Below, piece by piece: positions 22,135 through 32,363 of a DNA stretch of 64,000 bases (positions within the stretch are counted from its first letter, which is position 1; each line of letters opens with the position of its first letter). This DNA comes from Aaosphaeria pasadenensis (Eukaryota > Ascomycota > Dothideomycetes > Pleosporales). The stretch is taken from NCBI GenBank assembly GCA_022813625.1, contig JAKLMB010000005.1, positions 310,001 to 374,000 on the forward strand, in the 5' to 3' direction. The notes under the pieces were generated by a model. It saw only the letters and a list, made by a program, of their open reading frames with translations, made no database searches and was not told the DNA's origin. A program made the position numbers and the translations under genes.

Positions 22135-22497
22135 ATGTCATCGATCGTCTCTGCTCTCTCTGACCTTGTCAAGTCTCTGATTGAGGTCGTCTACTCCTTC
22201 ATCGAGACTGCTGCCCATCTCGTTCAGCACACTCTCAACTTCGCACTGAACTTCTTCTCCAGCGTAATCAACGTTTTCGTCGAGTTCTTTAAAGGTCTCA
22301 TCGACCTCGCTGGAGGCATCGCTTCCTTTGTGCTTGGTAAGTCTCCATACCAATCGCTTCAAAACACAATGTACTAATCTTGGTCTCAAGGAAACGTGGT
22401 CATTCTGCTCGTCCTCGGCGCCGCTTTCTTCGGTTTCTTGCAGTACCAGCGCAACCAGGGAAACACTGTGAAGGTCGGCAACAAGAAGTTGAACTAA
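22135..22497 (+). CDS. Small amphipathic/membrane protein, 102 residues
   Basis: Two exons (22135-22336, 22391-22497) split within a Gly codon. The protein is almost wholly helical by eye. Residues 1-67 carry a repeating amphipathic pattern (LVKSLIEVVYSFIETAAHLV, FALNFFSSVINVFVEFFKGL). Exon 2 starts with a membrane span (VVILLVLGAAFFGFLQYQ) and ends in a short basic tail (VKVGNKKLN). There is no cleavable signal. The 11-residue-like amphipathic repeats recall lipid-droplet or apolipoprotein-type helices, but I do not recognise a named family. Codon use is biased to C/G at third positions, suggesting good expression. It is too short for most annotation cut-offs, yet both splice sites and phase are clean. 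Confidence 0.75.
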
Positions 22498-23843
22498 GAA
22501 GGCGAGTCCAACAGAAGCCTGGCTGGCAATCCTGACGGATCAGAGAGGACAGATTGGCGATGATCGCGATGTCACGACAGGAGCAATGATACCCTTGGGA
22601 TGGACGGAAGACGGCCGTAATAAGGAGTTGGGGATCAGAATATCTTGAATTAATGAATATGCCACACTCCACTCGTTTCCCCTGCCAATCGTGATGCTGA
22701 ACCGTTACTGGATATCGATGGCTGCCTGCGCATTCCGACCGCCATGTTGAAGGTTAAACTACCAAATACTCGGATGAGACCGACACAGAACTCTGAAAAC
22801 AGGATGTTAAATGCGATGCTTAGCATGAATATTTGAGTAATTGTCATGATTTCGCGAACGATCCTGAGCTGAGCCGTAGCACCGCCACAATTACCTTACC
22901 TTGCCGCCGAAAGCTTATGTCAGGTACCCGAGTCCACTGTGTCGGGTAAACAGCCTCAAGAACATCTCATCCATTATATCAAATAGTAAATCTAGCGCGA
23001 ACTGTCTCGGAACGCTCAATTGAATTTCAAGAATTCCAAATTTTTCTAATGAAGCATTCGCCTCAACCCCCACAGCTATCTTTATGAATGCCAGAAACAT
23101 CAACCCAATTGGCCAGTCCAGATACAACTGGTCGTCTGTATCGTGTCAGTCTCCGGACTCAACTTCATGACAGTCAGAACACAGGAGTCTCGGACATAGA
23201 TATTCTTTCTCTCCTCCGGTCTTCAGCTCGCAATGTTCTAGAATTTCGCATGCTCATACTACAGGCACCTCAGAGACTCAGCTATGCAATATGGTCTAAC
23301 AGTAGGCATCTTCAACGTATCCCACTTCCCGATTCGATGTCTCTCCCGCTCTGCTATGCAACGAACCATGTCGACGGCAATTATCTCGCAATTGAAATGG
23401 CAGAATTCGCATCTACAGTGCCTCATTTGGCGCATGGGCATATGTATCATTGAACCAAAAATGAGGCCTTCCAAATTATGTCTATGATCCTGTTCAACGG
23501 GGAAGTTGGCTGGATCCATATCAACATACACCCCTCTACTTGGCCCCTTTGCATACAGGAAGAGGCAACGGCCAAGTCCGTTAGGTATCATGGCTTCAGT
23601 CAAGTTGAATATCGTAGGGTGTTGGAACAGAGTATATATCATGCCAATATCGAACAACTGAATGGAATCGACCGCACTAATCAACTTCACGATCTTCAAA
23701 CACACCACTGCAACGAGACACAAGAGAATCGCGGTCATCATGTCAAACACCATCGAAAATCTCATTTTCAACTGCCTGCGCGATATCGGCGTAAGACGAG
23801 CATTTGGTCCAAGACAAGGTATGATTCTTTTAGCAAGTTGATC
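22498..23843. other. Intergenic region with one doubtful ORF
   Basis: No convincing gene. The minus-strand frame 23259-23921 is listed separately. The minus-strand frame at 22915-23127 (70 codons) has no recognisable feature. Confidence 0.4.
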
Positions 23844-23921
23844 ATGATCCTCACAGACACAGTACCTCCTTTCACTGGACCACTTAACCGCAACGGAATT
23901 CAGTACAAGATTATGGATCAA
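23259..23921 (-). CDS. Doubtful hypothetical ORF with one hydrophobic segment
   Basis: An open frame of up to 220 codons; an internal ATG precedes RFSMVFDMMTAILLCLVAVV, a plausible membrane anchor. The C-terminal half has Cys/His residues (MRHCRCEFCHFNC). It overlaps the decarboxylase-like frame on the other strand. No family recognised. It may be chance or a lineage-specific gene. Confidence 0.25.
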   Translation of the reverse strand: MIHNLVLNSVAVKWSSERRYCVCEDHDQLAKRIIPCLGPNARLTPISRRQLKMRFSMVFDMMTAILLCLVAVVCLKIVKLISAVDSIQLFDIGMIYTLFQHPTIFNLTEAMIPNGLGRCLFLYAKGPSRGVYVDMDPANFPVEQDHRHNLEGLIFGSMIHMPMRQMRHCRCEFCHFNCEIIAVDMVRCIAERERHRIGKWDTLKMPTVRPYCIAESLRCL

Positions 23922-24398
23922 GTCACTTCTCTCCCTGAGTTCCCCGAGATACCAGCATTTGTAACGTCCTCCGATTACAATGAACTTTCTTCATGCAGCA
24001 CGTGGGCAGCTCATTACATTGGCGATAGAGCAGCTGTCTTCATAGTCGAACATGACAATGTCCATGGATCAGCGTAAGTTCGCCCATAGACAATACCAAT
24101 CACAGCTATGAATCTCAGCTAATCCATGAACAGAATGCCATACACACCTCCGAACTTAACATTCGGCGCCGTCACCGTCATTGATAATCCTGCAACCGCC
24201 GTTTGGCATATCCACAATATTCTCGACTTCCTCGTCAGAGAGAGGCGCCCGGTGTACATTGGGGTGCCCCGACACATCGCCACGTTGCCATTGTCGACTG
24301 TGGCATATTCGGCGGATGAGGAGGGTGAGGAGAACGCTGCAAATGCTGGTAAGAGAATGATCTTTACTCGTCGTACGATGTTTCGAACGGTTTTCTAA
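23844..24398 (+). pseudogene. Fragment resembling a thiamine-diphosphate decarboxylase
   Basis: Exons 23844-24073 and 24134-24398 join in phase across a canonical intron (GTAAGT..CAG) to about 164 residues. The second exon contains TVIDNPATAVWHIHNILDFL and then RERRPVYIGVPRHIATLPLS. This matches the segment of pyruvate/indolepyruvate decarboxylases where an A-x-x-I-D-x-x-L helix precedes RPVYI-x-x-P. The rest of the roughly 560-residue enzyme, including the GDGS cofactor motif, is not seen nearby. The frame ends soon after with an unrelated-looking tail. It may be a remnant of a larger gene; the short match could also be chance. Confidence 0.35.
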
Positions 24399-25076
24399 CG
24401 CATGGATAAGTAGCTTCGGCCATGCTGTACATCTTCTAAACCCTATGTGGTTCTTCGGGTTGGACCTTTGCGTCCTCCAGATTTTCCTATTGGTTCGCTC
24501 GATTTCTATCATTCAGATTGTTCTCTGTTGTTTGTCATTCACTTATCTTTTGTTTTGCAATCGTTATGGTGTGGCTCCCGTACGACCCTGTTCCCGTTGG
24601 CTAGATACAGTGCCCGGCGCGCAAGTTGGAGAATTTCTTCAACCGTATCTTCACGAGAGCGGGGTAACATCCTGCCGCAACTGTGTCCTTGCTCACTGTT
24701 ACTTCTTCAATTTTTTCTTTCAGTACAGATCCATTTTTTGCAATTTATAGATCTGACCTTTCCGGTCTTTCTTTGAATCGTTTTGTGTACCAAGATGCTG
24801 TGCCTCTTGTCATTCACTCATTTCGGTTCACTTGGTGATAATTCTCATCCCAAGTGGGCATTTACGCAACATTGAAGTTTACAAACAAAAATGAGATGAA
24901 TAAACCACTAATCATGGGATCAAAGTAGCAACAAAATATGAATATGGAGCGTTAGATGGAATATCATTACTAAACGATCGTTACGAATCTTTCGTGGTGG
25001 CACTTGGTATCAAAAACAGAAAAGCAAACGAAGCTCCAAAGCTTGATGAAACGAATGATTTGCATCCTCTGAGCTT
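24399..25076. other. Intergenic region
   Basis: T-rich stretch with no supported gene. It holds the 3' flank of the PTH11-like gene. Confidence 0.45.
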
Positions 25077-26461
25077 TCACATTCCTGCTCCCCCTTCGGG
25101 ATAATTCCTCGCGGCTCGCGAAGGGAAAGGCGGCAGAGCCTGTAAATCCTCCTCCCGCGTCACAAACGACTTCATACTCCCCAACTCTACATCGTCCTCC
25201 CGCCGACCGAGGAAGATGTCAACTGTGTCAGTCGTAGACCGCGGTCTCTCATCCTGGCCCCTACTCCTCTGAACACCGCCATGTATATCGACCGAAACAT
25301 CTGTATGCGGTTCCGAAAGATAGCCACTATTCTTCGAGCTCCCAAACATATCAAAAATCTTCCCCCCCGACTTCCCCCGGTACTGGTTGCTGCTCTTCCC
25401 ACTGTTCTGCTTGGACGCGGTCGAGCGCGATTTCGATCGCGAACCAAGCCTGTCGAGCTGGAGGAACCTCGTGAAGAACACCTTCAGCGCAGGGGCGTTC
25501 GCGCACATTGCTCCGATGTGCAGTTCCAGCATGGTCCACAGCCAGTTGTCGCCCGCCACCCAAGTGACGTCGTACGTGCTGAAGAAGATGCGCCACGAGG
25601 CGTAGGCACGAAGAGCAGATAGTGCCACGACGCCGTAGCCGATCGCGAAGATGCAGAAAAGCAACACCTTTTGTCGGAATGGCATTTGTAGTTTCCAGTA
25701 GATGAAGGTGGGGAGAATGGCTGTGATGAGGTCCTGTGCTGCGGCAATCACACCTGCGGCGAAGACATCGGCGCCTTCGTTGAGGCATGTATATTTGTAT
25801 CCCTTCGCGATCTTGGCGTGATTCACCTGGTCCCAGAAGGCGGATACTGGATTGCAGATGAATATTGGGACGATGGTGAAAGCGACAGAGTAGCTGGCGA
25901 TGAAGCCGATGCTGATTCTGAGAGACCAGATCAATGTCTTCGAGACGGCGTTGGTGGAGAGGCGACGATAGAACAGAAGAATCGATATCTTGATCAGGCC
26001 TGACGCGACGCAGAACACTACTTCTATGACTAGAACGTACTTGCGTTGCGTTGGAAAGACTCGTGGGTCGACGTCCCAGACATGCTTGTTGAATCCGTAC
26101 ACTTCGGTAACTTGCGGGTTATCAGGTTTTATGCCAACATGCGCGCGGATGGGAATTACGAACCTAAAGGGAATATCACGGTCAAGGCGATGATAGGTAC
26201 CTGTATATCTCAACACTTGCATGCCAAACATGGAGAGACAAAGACACTCACGATCGCAGCCAGCATCAGCCAATCATCCCATCCTACATTGCGTTGTATC
26301 CGCATCCTCACCCATAGCCTGGCGAGTAGCAATAGTGTCGTCAAAGGTCCAAATATACAGGCAGTGATGAGTACCGTCTTCGGTCGCGTCGTTGGGTTGA
26401 CATAGTTTGGAGTCGGCCAACTCAATATCACTGCCAAAGGTGGGTGTATGCCTCCAGGCAT
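25077..26461 (-). CDS. PTH11-like/rhodopsin-fold integral membrane protein
   Basis: Three exons (26461-26252, 26200-26164, 26110-25077) give 426 residues. Seven hydrophobic segments are visible. Landmarks are NVGWDDWLMLAAI after helix 2, the GFNKHVWDVDP loop, FIKISILLFYRRL-type helix 4 (GLIKISILLFYRRL), and FICNPVSAFWDQ with the conserved Cys before helix 5. ELHIGAMCANAPALKVFFTR lies at the end of helix 7. This is the fungal rhodopsin domain family (PTH11-related, no CFEM domain), thought to act in surface or chemical sensing at the plasma membrane. The 130-residue Ser/Arg-rich cytosolic tail is likely disordered. Exon 2 is only 37 nt, and the second intron has a weak GTTCGT donor. Confidence 0.85.
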
Positions 26462-29400
26462 TGTAGGAAAGTGAGACTATATTAGTACTGCGCGATCAAG
26501 TGGATATAATAGCGTGTAGACACCAAAGATGAAAACTTTGAAGCTGGGGGATGCCTGCTATAAGTGCATGAAACCGATTCTTTCATCATTTGGAATGCCC
26601 TGCGAGTGTTCGAGGGATATGTTCGGAGTGGGTAGTTGCCTCGAGATCTGGATTACAACTGGACTTCCTAGGTATTGTAAAAAGAAACGCACATGTTTCG
26701 GATGCACGAAGCCGTTACATGATGCAGAGTGCTCTGATCTCTATAAGTGATTTACAGTGTTTGGGTGGAATATGCCGATTTCGGAATGGGAACACTGCTG
26801 GGATTGTTGTGATAGAAGAGCAATCTCCGCATGTCTGCGTAACTCGAATCGAGCGTGCATTTTGTTTTTGTGTAAGCTTTCGCAGCGCATCGAGGATGAG
26901 TTTGTTCGCTCCTCATGCAGGTGCTTCTCTTTTTAGGATAGGTGCATATACAAGACAGGGATTTCTGAAAGATATTCGATTTTGACAAAGCTCGGCGTGG
27001 ACGTTGTCGTTTGAAGGGGTGGGTTTGTCTTATCGCTACAAAAGGAATATGCCTGGCCAACGAGTCATGTGTGACGGAGGCATGGTTACTCGAGTTTGAA
27101 GATCTATGCGATATCAGTGCAGTAATTGTCGAAAAGGATGTTACCCCACTGGCGCAAATACGATCTGCGGACTATGATTCCATATACTTAGTTGACATGG
27201 GAGATGGAAAGGCCGAGGAGATGCGGCGAGCATAATTTGTTGGTCATGAGGATCCAGAGCCTTGGGTATTATTCAACTTGGGAAAAAAGTGGAGATTTTG
27301 CAATCTCATTATTGAAAATCGTACTTCTTCAGATTGATCTGTGCAACGTGGTCGCGAAAACGTGAGAGATCACACCAAGGTGTACCACACTCGCTTACCT
27401 CGTAAGATGTAGTGCAAAGCTTTTCGTCAGGGCAAATTGATTCGGTGCTTTTGTACGCAGTACGTTCTCATTTGCTGGAAAGGACTTGGAAAACTTGTCA
27501 ATACGACAGTGTAGGATGTTTGATTATGACGGACTCAGGCGGAGTATCTGACACAAGACCACACTCGCGATCAGACGGATTTTGCTACCAACGCACCATA
27601 CGAAAAACGCATTCCGTCCCCAGTCCGATCTTGATCTCTATGGAACGAGAAATACGCCGTAATTCAGTAGCACAAAGCGACCCACAGGTTTGGACATTCC
27701 GCGCTACAATCTCGTATGTGGTGGTACCGATCGGAACGAGTCGCCAATCGCTCAGATACGTAGACAGGGAACAGATGCAATACCTTCTCAAAGAACGTGA
27801 ACAGTCCACAACAGTACATAGAATTGAAGTGGAATCACTGGGCATAGGGCCATCGATTTCACAGGGATAGACCTCGCTCTTCAGTTCTCTCCGACCTTTG
27901 CACACCTCCACGCTGGCTGACCACATCTTGCAAATTGCACATGCATGCAAAAACCCATTACTACGAATGCAGTAGAGATCGTGTCCTAAAACAATGTATT
28001 TGCATGTAACCTCAACTCGTAGTCCACGATTAATTTTGTCAAGACCCGTGTTGGGCTGAATAATTGGCCAACTATTGTGTTTTCTTTTCAGCAGCGCTCA
28101 CTTCGACGTTGTTCATATCCCACGCTTAATGGTATGACAGCTCGGTTAACAGACAGGCCTAGTAACACACGTATAGCGACCACGCCCTCTTCTATCTGTC
28201 CATCTAATCAGTGGCTGAGTTTTATTTTCTCTTTGGAATTCATAGACATTACATCGTAGAATGTCAACCGCATGCCCTGATATATTTGACCTCGCTGGGG
28301 ATGCTTCAGACAAACCCCACTCAGGGATCGGTAACGGGCGCGGCCCTTGCAGCTGCAAGAGCTGACGAGAATGGTAAAGTTCATGACTTTCTTTTTCCTT
28401 TTGACAGCGGGCATTAGCTTAACGATCTCTTATGCGACTCTAGGCGAAGGCAAAAGGACTGAAACACGACCCCGTCAATTGTTCTCGATGCAGCTGAAGC
28501 CATTGGTGGAATCATTCAATCATGCAATTTCCTAGTTTCCATGTACCAACTTGTCGGAGGCTGTCACCGTGGGCGTTTGCTAGCTGCGAATTCGTATAAT
28601 TGACGGTCTTCAGCTCACGATTATCTACATGGCTTCGGTGCAAAGCAGATTGATTCCCTCTCATCAAGATGACCCTGGACACAGTGATGTGGCTTGCATC
28701 CTGCACCGCACTCGTTACTATGTTGCGGCGCTACAGTGCGTGTACGTGGAACGTTACCTGTTCGATCTGCACTCACCCACTCTCAACGACATTACGCGAC
28801 TTCTTTCAGAACGCAGTAACCTTGTACCTTTGCAGGGCTCGATGATGCAAGCCAGCCAGATCTGACATCGGCCAAGAAGAAAATGACACTTGCGCGTCTG
28901 CTGACCTATACGAGCGATATGCTTTTTGACTTCTCTTCTCCGTGGGTGTTGCGATGAAGACTGACTAGCAAAAGAAAACCTCGGTCTTATCCCACGCCAA
29001 TCGTGAGGTGTTCCAACTTTTACCCTATTATTCGAATCTGGATTAGGACTCTCCTACGGGTCTGGTCTGGAACTTTCCCCACTCGAAGTCGCGAGGGTCA
29101 ATCCATGCACCTCGAAAGATTAAGTACGTGGCAAGGGATTTTGATTACTGGGTACGAAGAGCCTATCAAACTACCCTCCGAAACGCAAGCATCACAGCTA
29201 AGCCGATATCACTGTCGACAATACTTGTCGACGATGCTCAATTAGATAATGAGCGGTATCTCATGGTACCCTTTATGATCTCCTCTCGGATGAGATTCGT
29301 GCATGCCATCAGATACCAAGAGAGCTGTTGTCGGCATTCTTGGGAGTGTCAACTGGTTTCATGAGCTTCGCGAGCCAAATCCAGACTAACTAACTGACAG

Positions 29401-30077
29401 GGACGTGGCTAAAGTTATGTGGCGCTCCCAATCTCGACTGATTGAACGACTCAATTGGTACATGCCGTAGGTATTTTCTTATCCAGCCTGTATATCCAGA
29501 AGAGAATGATCATCTACGATTACTGATCATGCGACCTTTTCAGCGAGAGATGATGAAACAGCACGGCATCTAACAGAAGACTGTATGTATATATTCTGCT
29601 GCGTGTTGATCGACGATGGCAAGCAGAGAGCTATGGCATCTTGAGATTGGTTCCTTTCAGAGCTCACTGTTACTTTAATATGTTCTATCTTCAAGTCAAA
29701 TTGTGTCATGTGTATACAAGTTGAGAGCTCAAATTCTAGACACATTGAATTTTGTTGCGCGTTTGCTAGTTGACATTAGGTTTTCTTGGGTAGCGGGTAT
29801 ACGCATTACCTATGATGATAACCAGGGGCTCTTTCCTCGACCGAGACTATTTGTCGCGTTCTTGCCAACCTATCTACAGTATCGTTCCTATGCTCCTTCT
29901 AGCTACGCGTTGCTGGGCCATTGCAAGAACTACAATGTAGCATTTGTCGTCTTGTGTTTTGGGCTCTTCCTCTCCAATACTTACTATTCAAAATTACTTC
30001 CGCGGGACCCATTCTTCTACTTAATAGGGGGTTTTGTTGGTCACGACACTTGATTATTATCGTTGTCATACTTCATC
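26462..30077. other. 3.6 kb without a convincing gene
   Basis: Many short frames occur on both strands (for example 27011-27235 plus, 27585-27950 minus, 28629-28865 plus), but none has family motifs, splice support or a sensible start. No terminal repeats, transposase or reverse-transcriptase motifs were recognised. It may be old decayed sequence. Confidence 0.4.
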
Positions 30078-31255
30078 ATGAAATCTTTTCTCGCCGTCAT
30101 CAGCTTCGGGCTGTGCGTAGCCGGAGATCGTTTCATCTTTCTCCATAATACATACCCCCACACTAAGTGGACACTTCAGGCTCTTCCTCTGCCCGGCAAT
30201 CCACCATCGATCAAGGGTCAAATCAAACAACTAGATGATGGTCAGAATCGAATAGGAGGTGGACGCACCCTCGGCACATACCATATCGTGAACGGCAGTG
30301 TCTGGGACGAGCATGGGCGAGGTTGCATCCTAACACCTGCTACCACTCAGTGGCAATGCGATGAAGGGGTTCCACGTAAGCTTTTCACAACCTCTTAGTC
30401 CCATTCGTTCTGACAAGATTTCGTTTAGCAACTCCCGGCTTTGCTTTCGATTGCAACGGCGGATTCACATACCAAAATAGTCAGGAGTTCTAGGCATGCC
30501 CTGTCAACGACCACGGAGAGTGGAACATTTACGCCAAACCTGCACCGGGCCAGCGGAAGTGTGTTCCTATCAATCTGTATTCATCGGAGATTCAGATCCA
30601 TGATACTTGCTCGGTCAACGCTACTTCCATCCAGTCGACGAGCATTTCATCCACAGCCATACAGTCTACGAGCATTTCATCTACGGTCACGTCTAGGTCT
30701 AAAACTTCAACGAGTGCAAGTGTAACATCTTCCACACCCACACCGTCGCCCAAGGCAAATCGGAAAAGGTGTCCTGTGGATCTCGAAGGCGCTTTCGAAT
30801 TTCCAAATTTGATTGTCCCGATAGACAGAAGTAAACCACATGCAAAGCTTGGAAATCGTCTCAATGGAACAATCAAGGCACCAGATGTGTGCACAGGCTT
30901 CAACTTCGACGTGCATACACGTTTCACCGGCAAGACCTGCTCCGTCATATTTTTTCTACCGGAGCATGAAAAACTCCAAACCAGTTCCTATGAGCTAAAG
31001 GGTAGCGGTGGCCTCGTGTTCGCCGCTCTGGACAAGCCGATGGATCATGAAACATCTTGGTCCACCAAACCGGGCATCACCGATGTGATCAAAATCCAGC
31101 CTTTGTCAGAAGGGGCCAAGTATCATGTTTTCACTACTGCTTGTCCTGCTGGAAAGACTGTGGGTTATGGAGTGTGTTCTACTGGAAATCTCTCTGTGAA
31201 CTACTTTCATGATTTCAATCCCAGTCCAATCGGCTTATACATTCGCGTATGTTGA
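30078..31255 (+). pseudogene. Secreted But2-C-domain protein gene broken by one in-frame stop
   Basis: Exons 30078-30375 and 30429-31255 join in phase. The first encodes a signal peptide (MKSFLAVISFGLCVAG) and a domain with WDEHGRGCILTP. The second opens PGFAFDCNGGFTYQNSQEF and then meets TAG at 30491-30493. The same frame continues sensibly with ACPVNDHGEWNIYAKP, a Ser/Thr linker containing two SIQSTSISST-like repeats, and a complete But2 C-terminal domain (EGAFEFPNLIVPI, FNFDVHTRFTGKTC, GYGVCSTGNLSVNYF) to the stop at 31253. The single TAG is the only defect. It could be a recent nonsense mutation, a sequencing error or recoding. Fungal But2-domain proteins are usually secreted and of unknown role. 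Confidence 0.75.
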
Positions 31256-32363
31256 GATCGAGGAAGGGGACTGCGCAGTCGCTTGAAGGGACGTATTTCT
31301 GGATGACGTTCATTTGCGATAGATACCTGAATGCATAAAATTGGTTTTGCCTGACTTCGTGTAGACTTCTGTTCTAATCACACAAATAGATCGCCAGGAC
31401 GTTCGGTGTCTAGAGGTGCACCAGAACATCCATAGCCAATTACGAAGTATTAACTGACCTAGGGCTGTTTTGTTTTGTTGCCCGTACATAGATCTTAGAC
31501 TTGATCACGTCTTCCCCGTGAGTCTTTTTGTGGTGGTGATCATTGATGCATATCGGCGTGGATGTCATCCCACCTCTTAAGGGGTACACAGAGCAGGAGT
31601 TCCACCATCGCGGCAGTTCTACTTCATCAATCTAACAGCTGCCTGACCGAAGTCACTAAACGAAGGAAAGCTCTTGTACTTCTAGAGCGAACCAGCATTG
31701 TGCTCCTCAGGGCTGAGTCCTTCGTTTATCGTTCCATGGCTTAGTCATAGCGCATGACGTCAAGACCTCGTGTAAAATATGTTGAATCTCACATTTTCCA
31801 TGATTACTCAAAATAAAGAGCTGAGCTGCATCCACGCTTTACATGGGCATTATTGGAATATGCACAGAATGCTTCCGCAACGTGCCGCTGCCGCCGCTAT
31901 TTACGATCGTGCTGATATCCGAGTCGTAAATTCCGCTCCATATTCACCTGAAGCCAATCGTTATCAACGGAAATCGGCCTCCTCCCGCTGACTGCCGGAC
32001 TCCCGCTACTTTTCGCTAATCGATGTTCTACCTGTACTCGAACGAATTGCATAGCTTCAACAATATCATTGACCGTTTTAGATGTCGTCATGCCGACCAA
32101 GGCCGTACCTCATATCGGGGTCAAGGCAACGATTGAAATATGTACAATTCTAAGCTTTGGGCATATGCTTATCCCTACCTCAATCTTGCATCCCGCTCGA
32201 GTGATCACCGTAAGGTTGTTGGTTCCATAACAGTGACTAATCATAGACCCTGAATTGGAGGTGACCGCCAATAACGATTATATTAAGCTGGTGTGCATCG
32301 CGGCATTGCGCAACGATTGATCGTGTGTAATTTTTCACTCTACCTCGATACCAGTTGCCCAAC
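31256..32363. other. Intergenic region
   Basis: 1.1 kb without a supported gene. It is the promoter side of the MFS exporter. Confidence 0.45.

Noticed and set aside
26529..26750. 73-codon Cys-rich frame, possible small secreted effector
   Set aside because: Nine Cys, but no signal peptide and no sign of a promoter or intron.
27412..27950. Overlapping frames of 152 (plus) and 121 (minus) codons
   Set aside because: No recognisable domain on either strand and no splice support; the Cys content of the minus frame alone is not enough.
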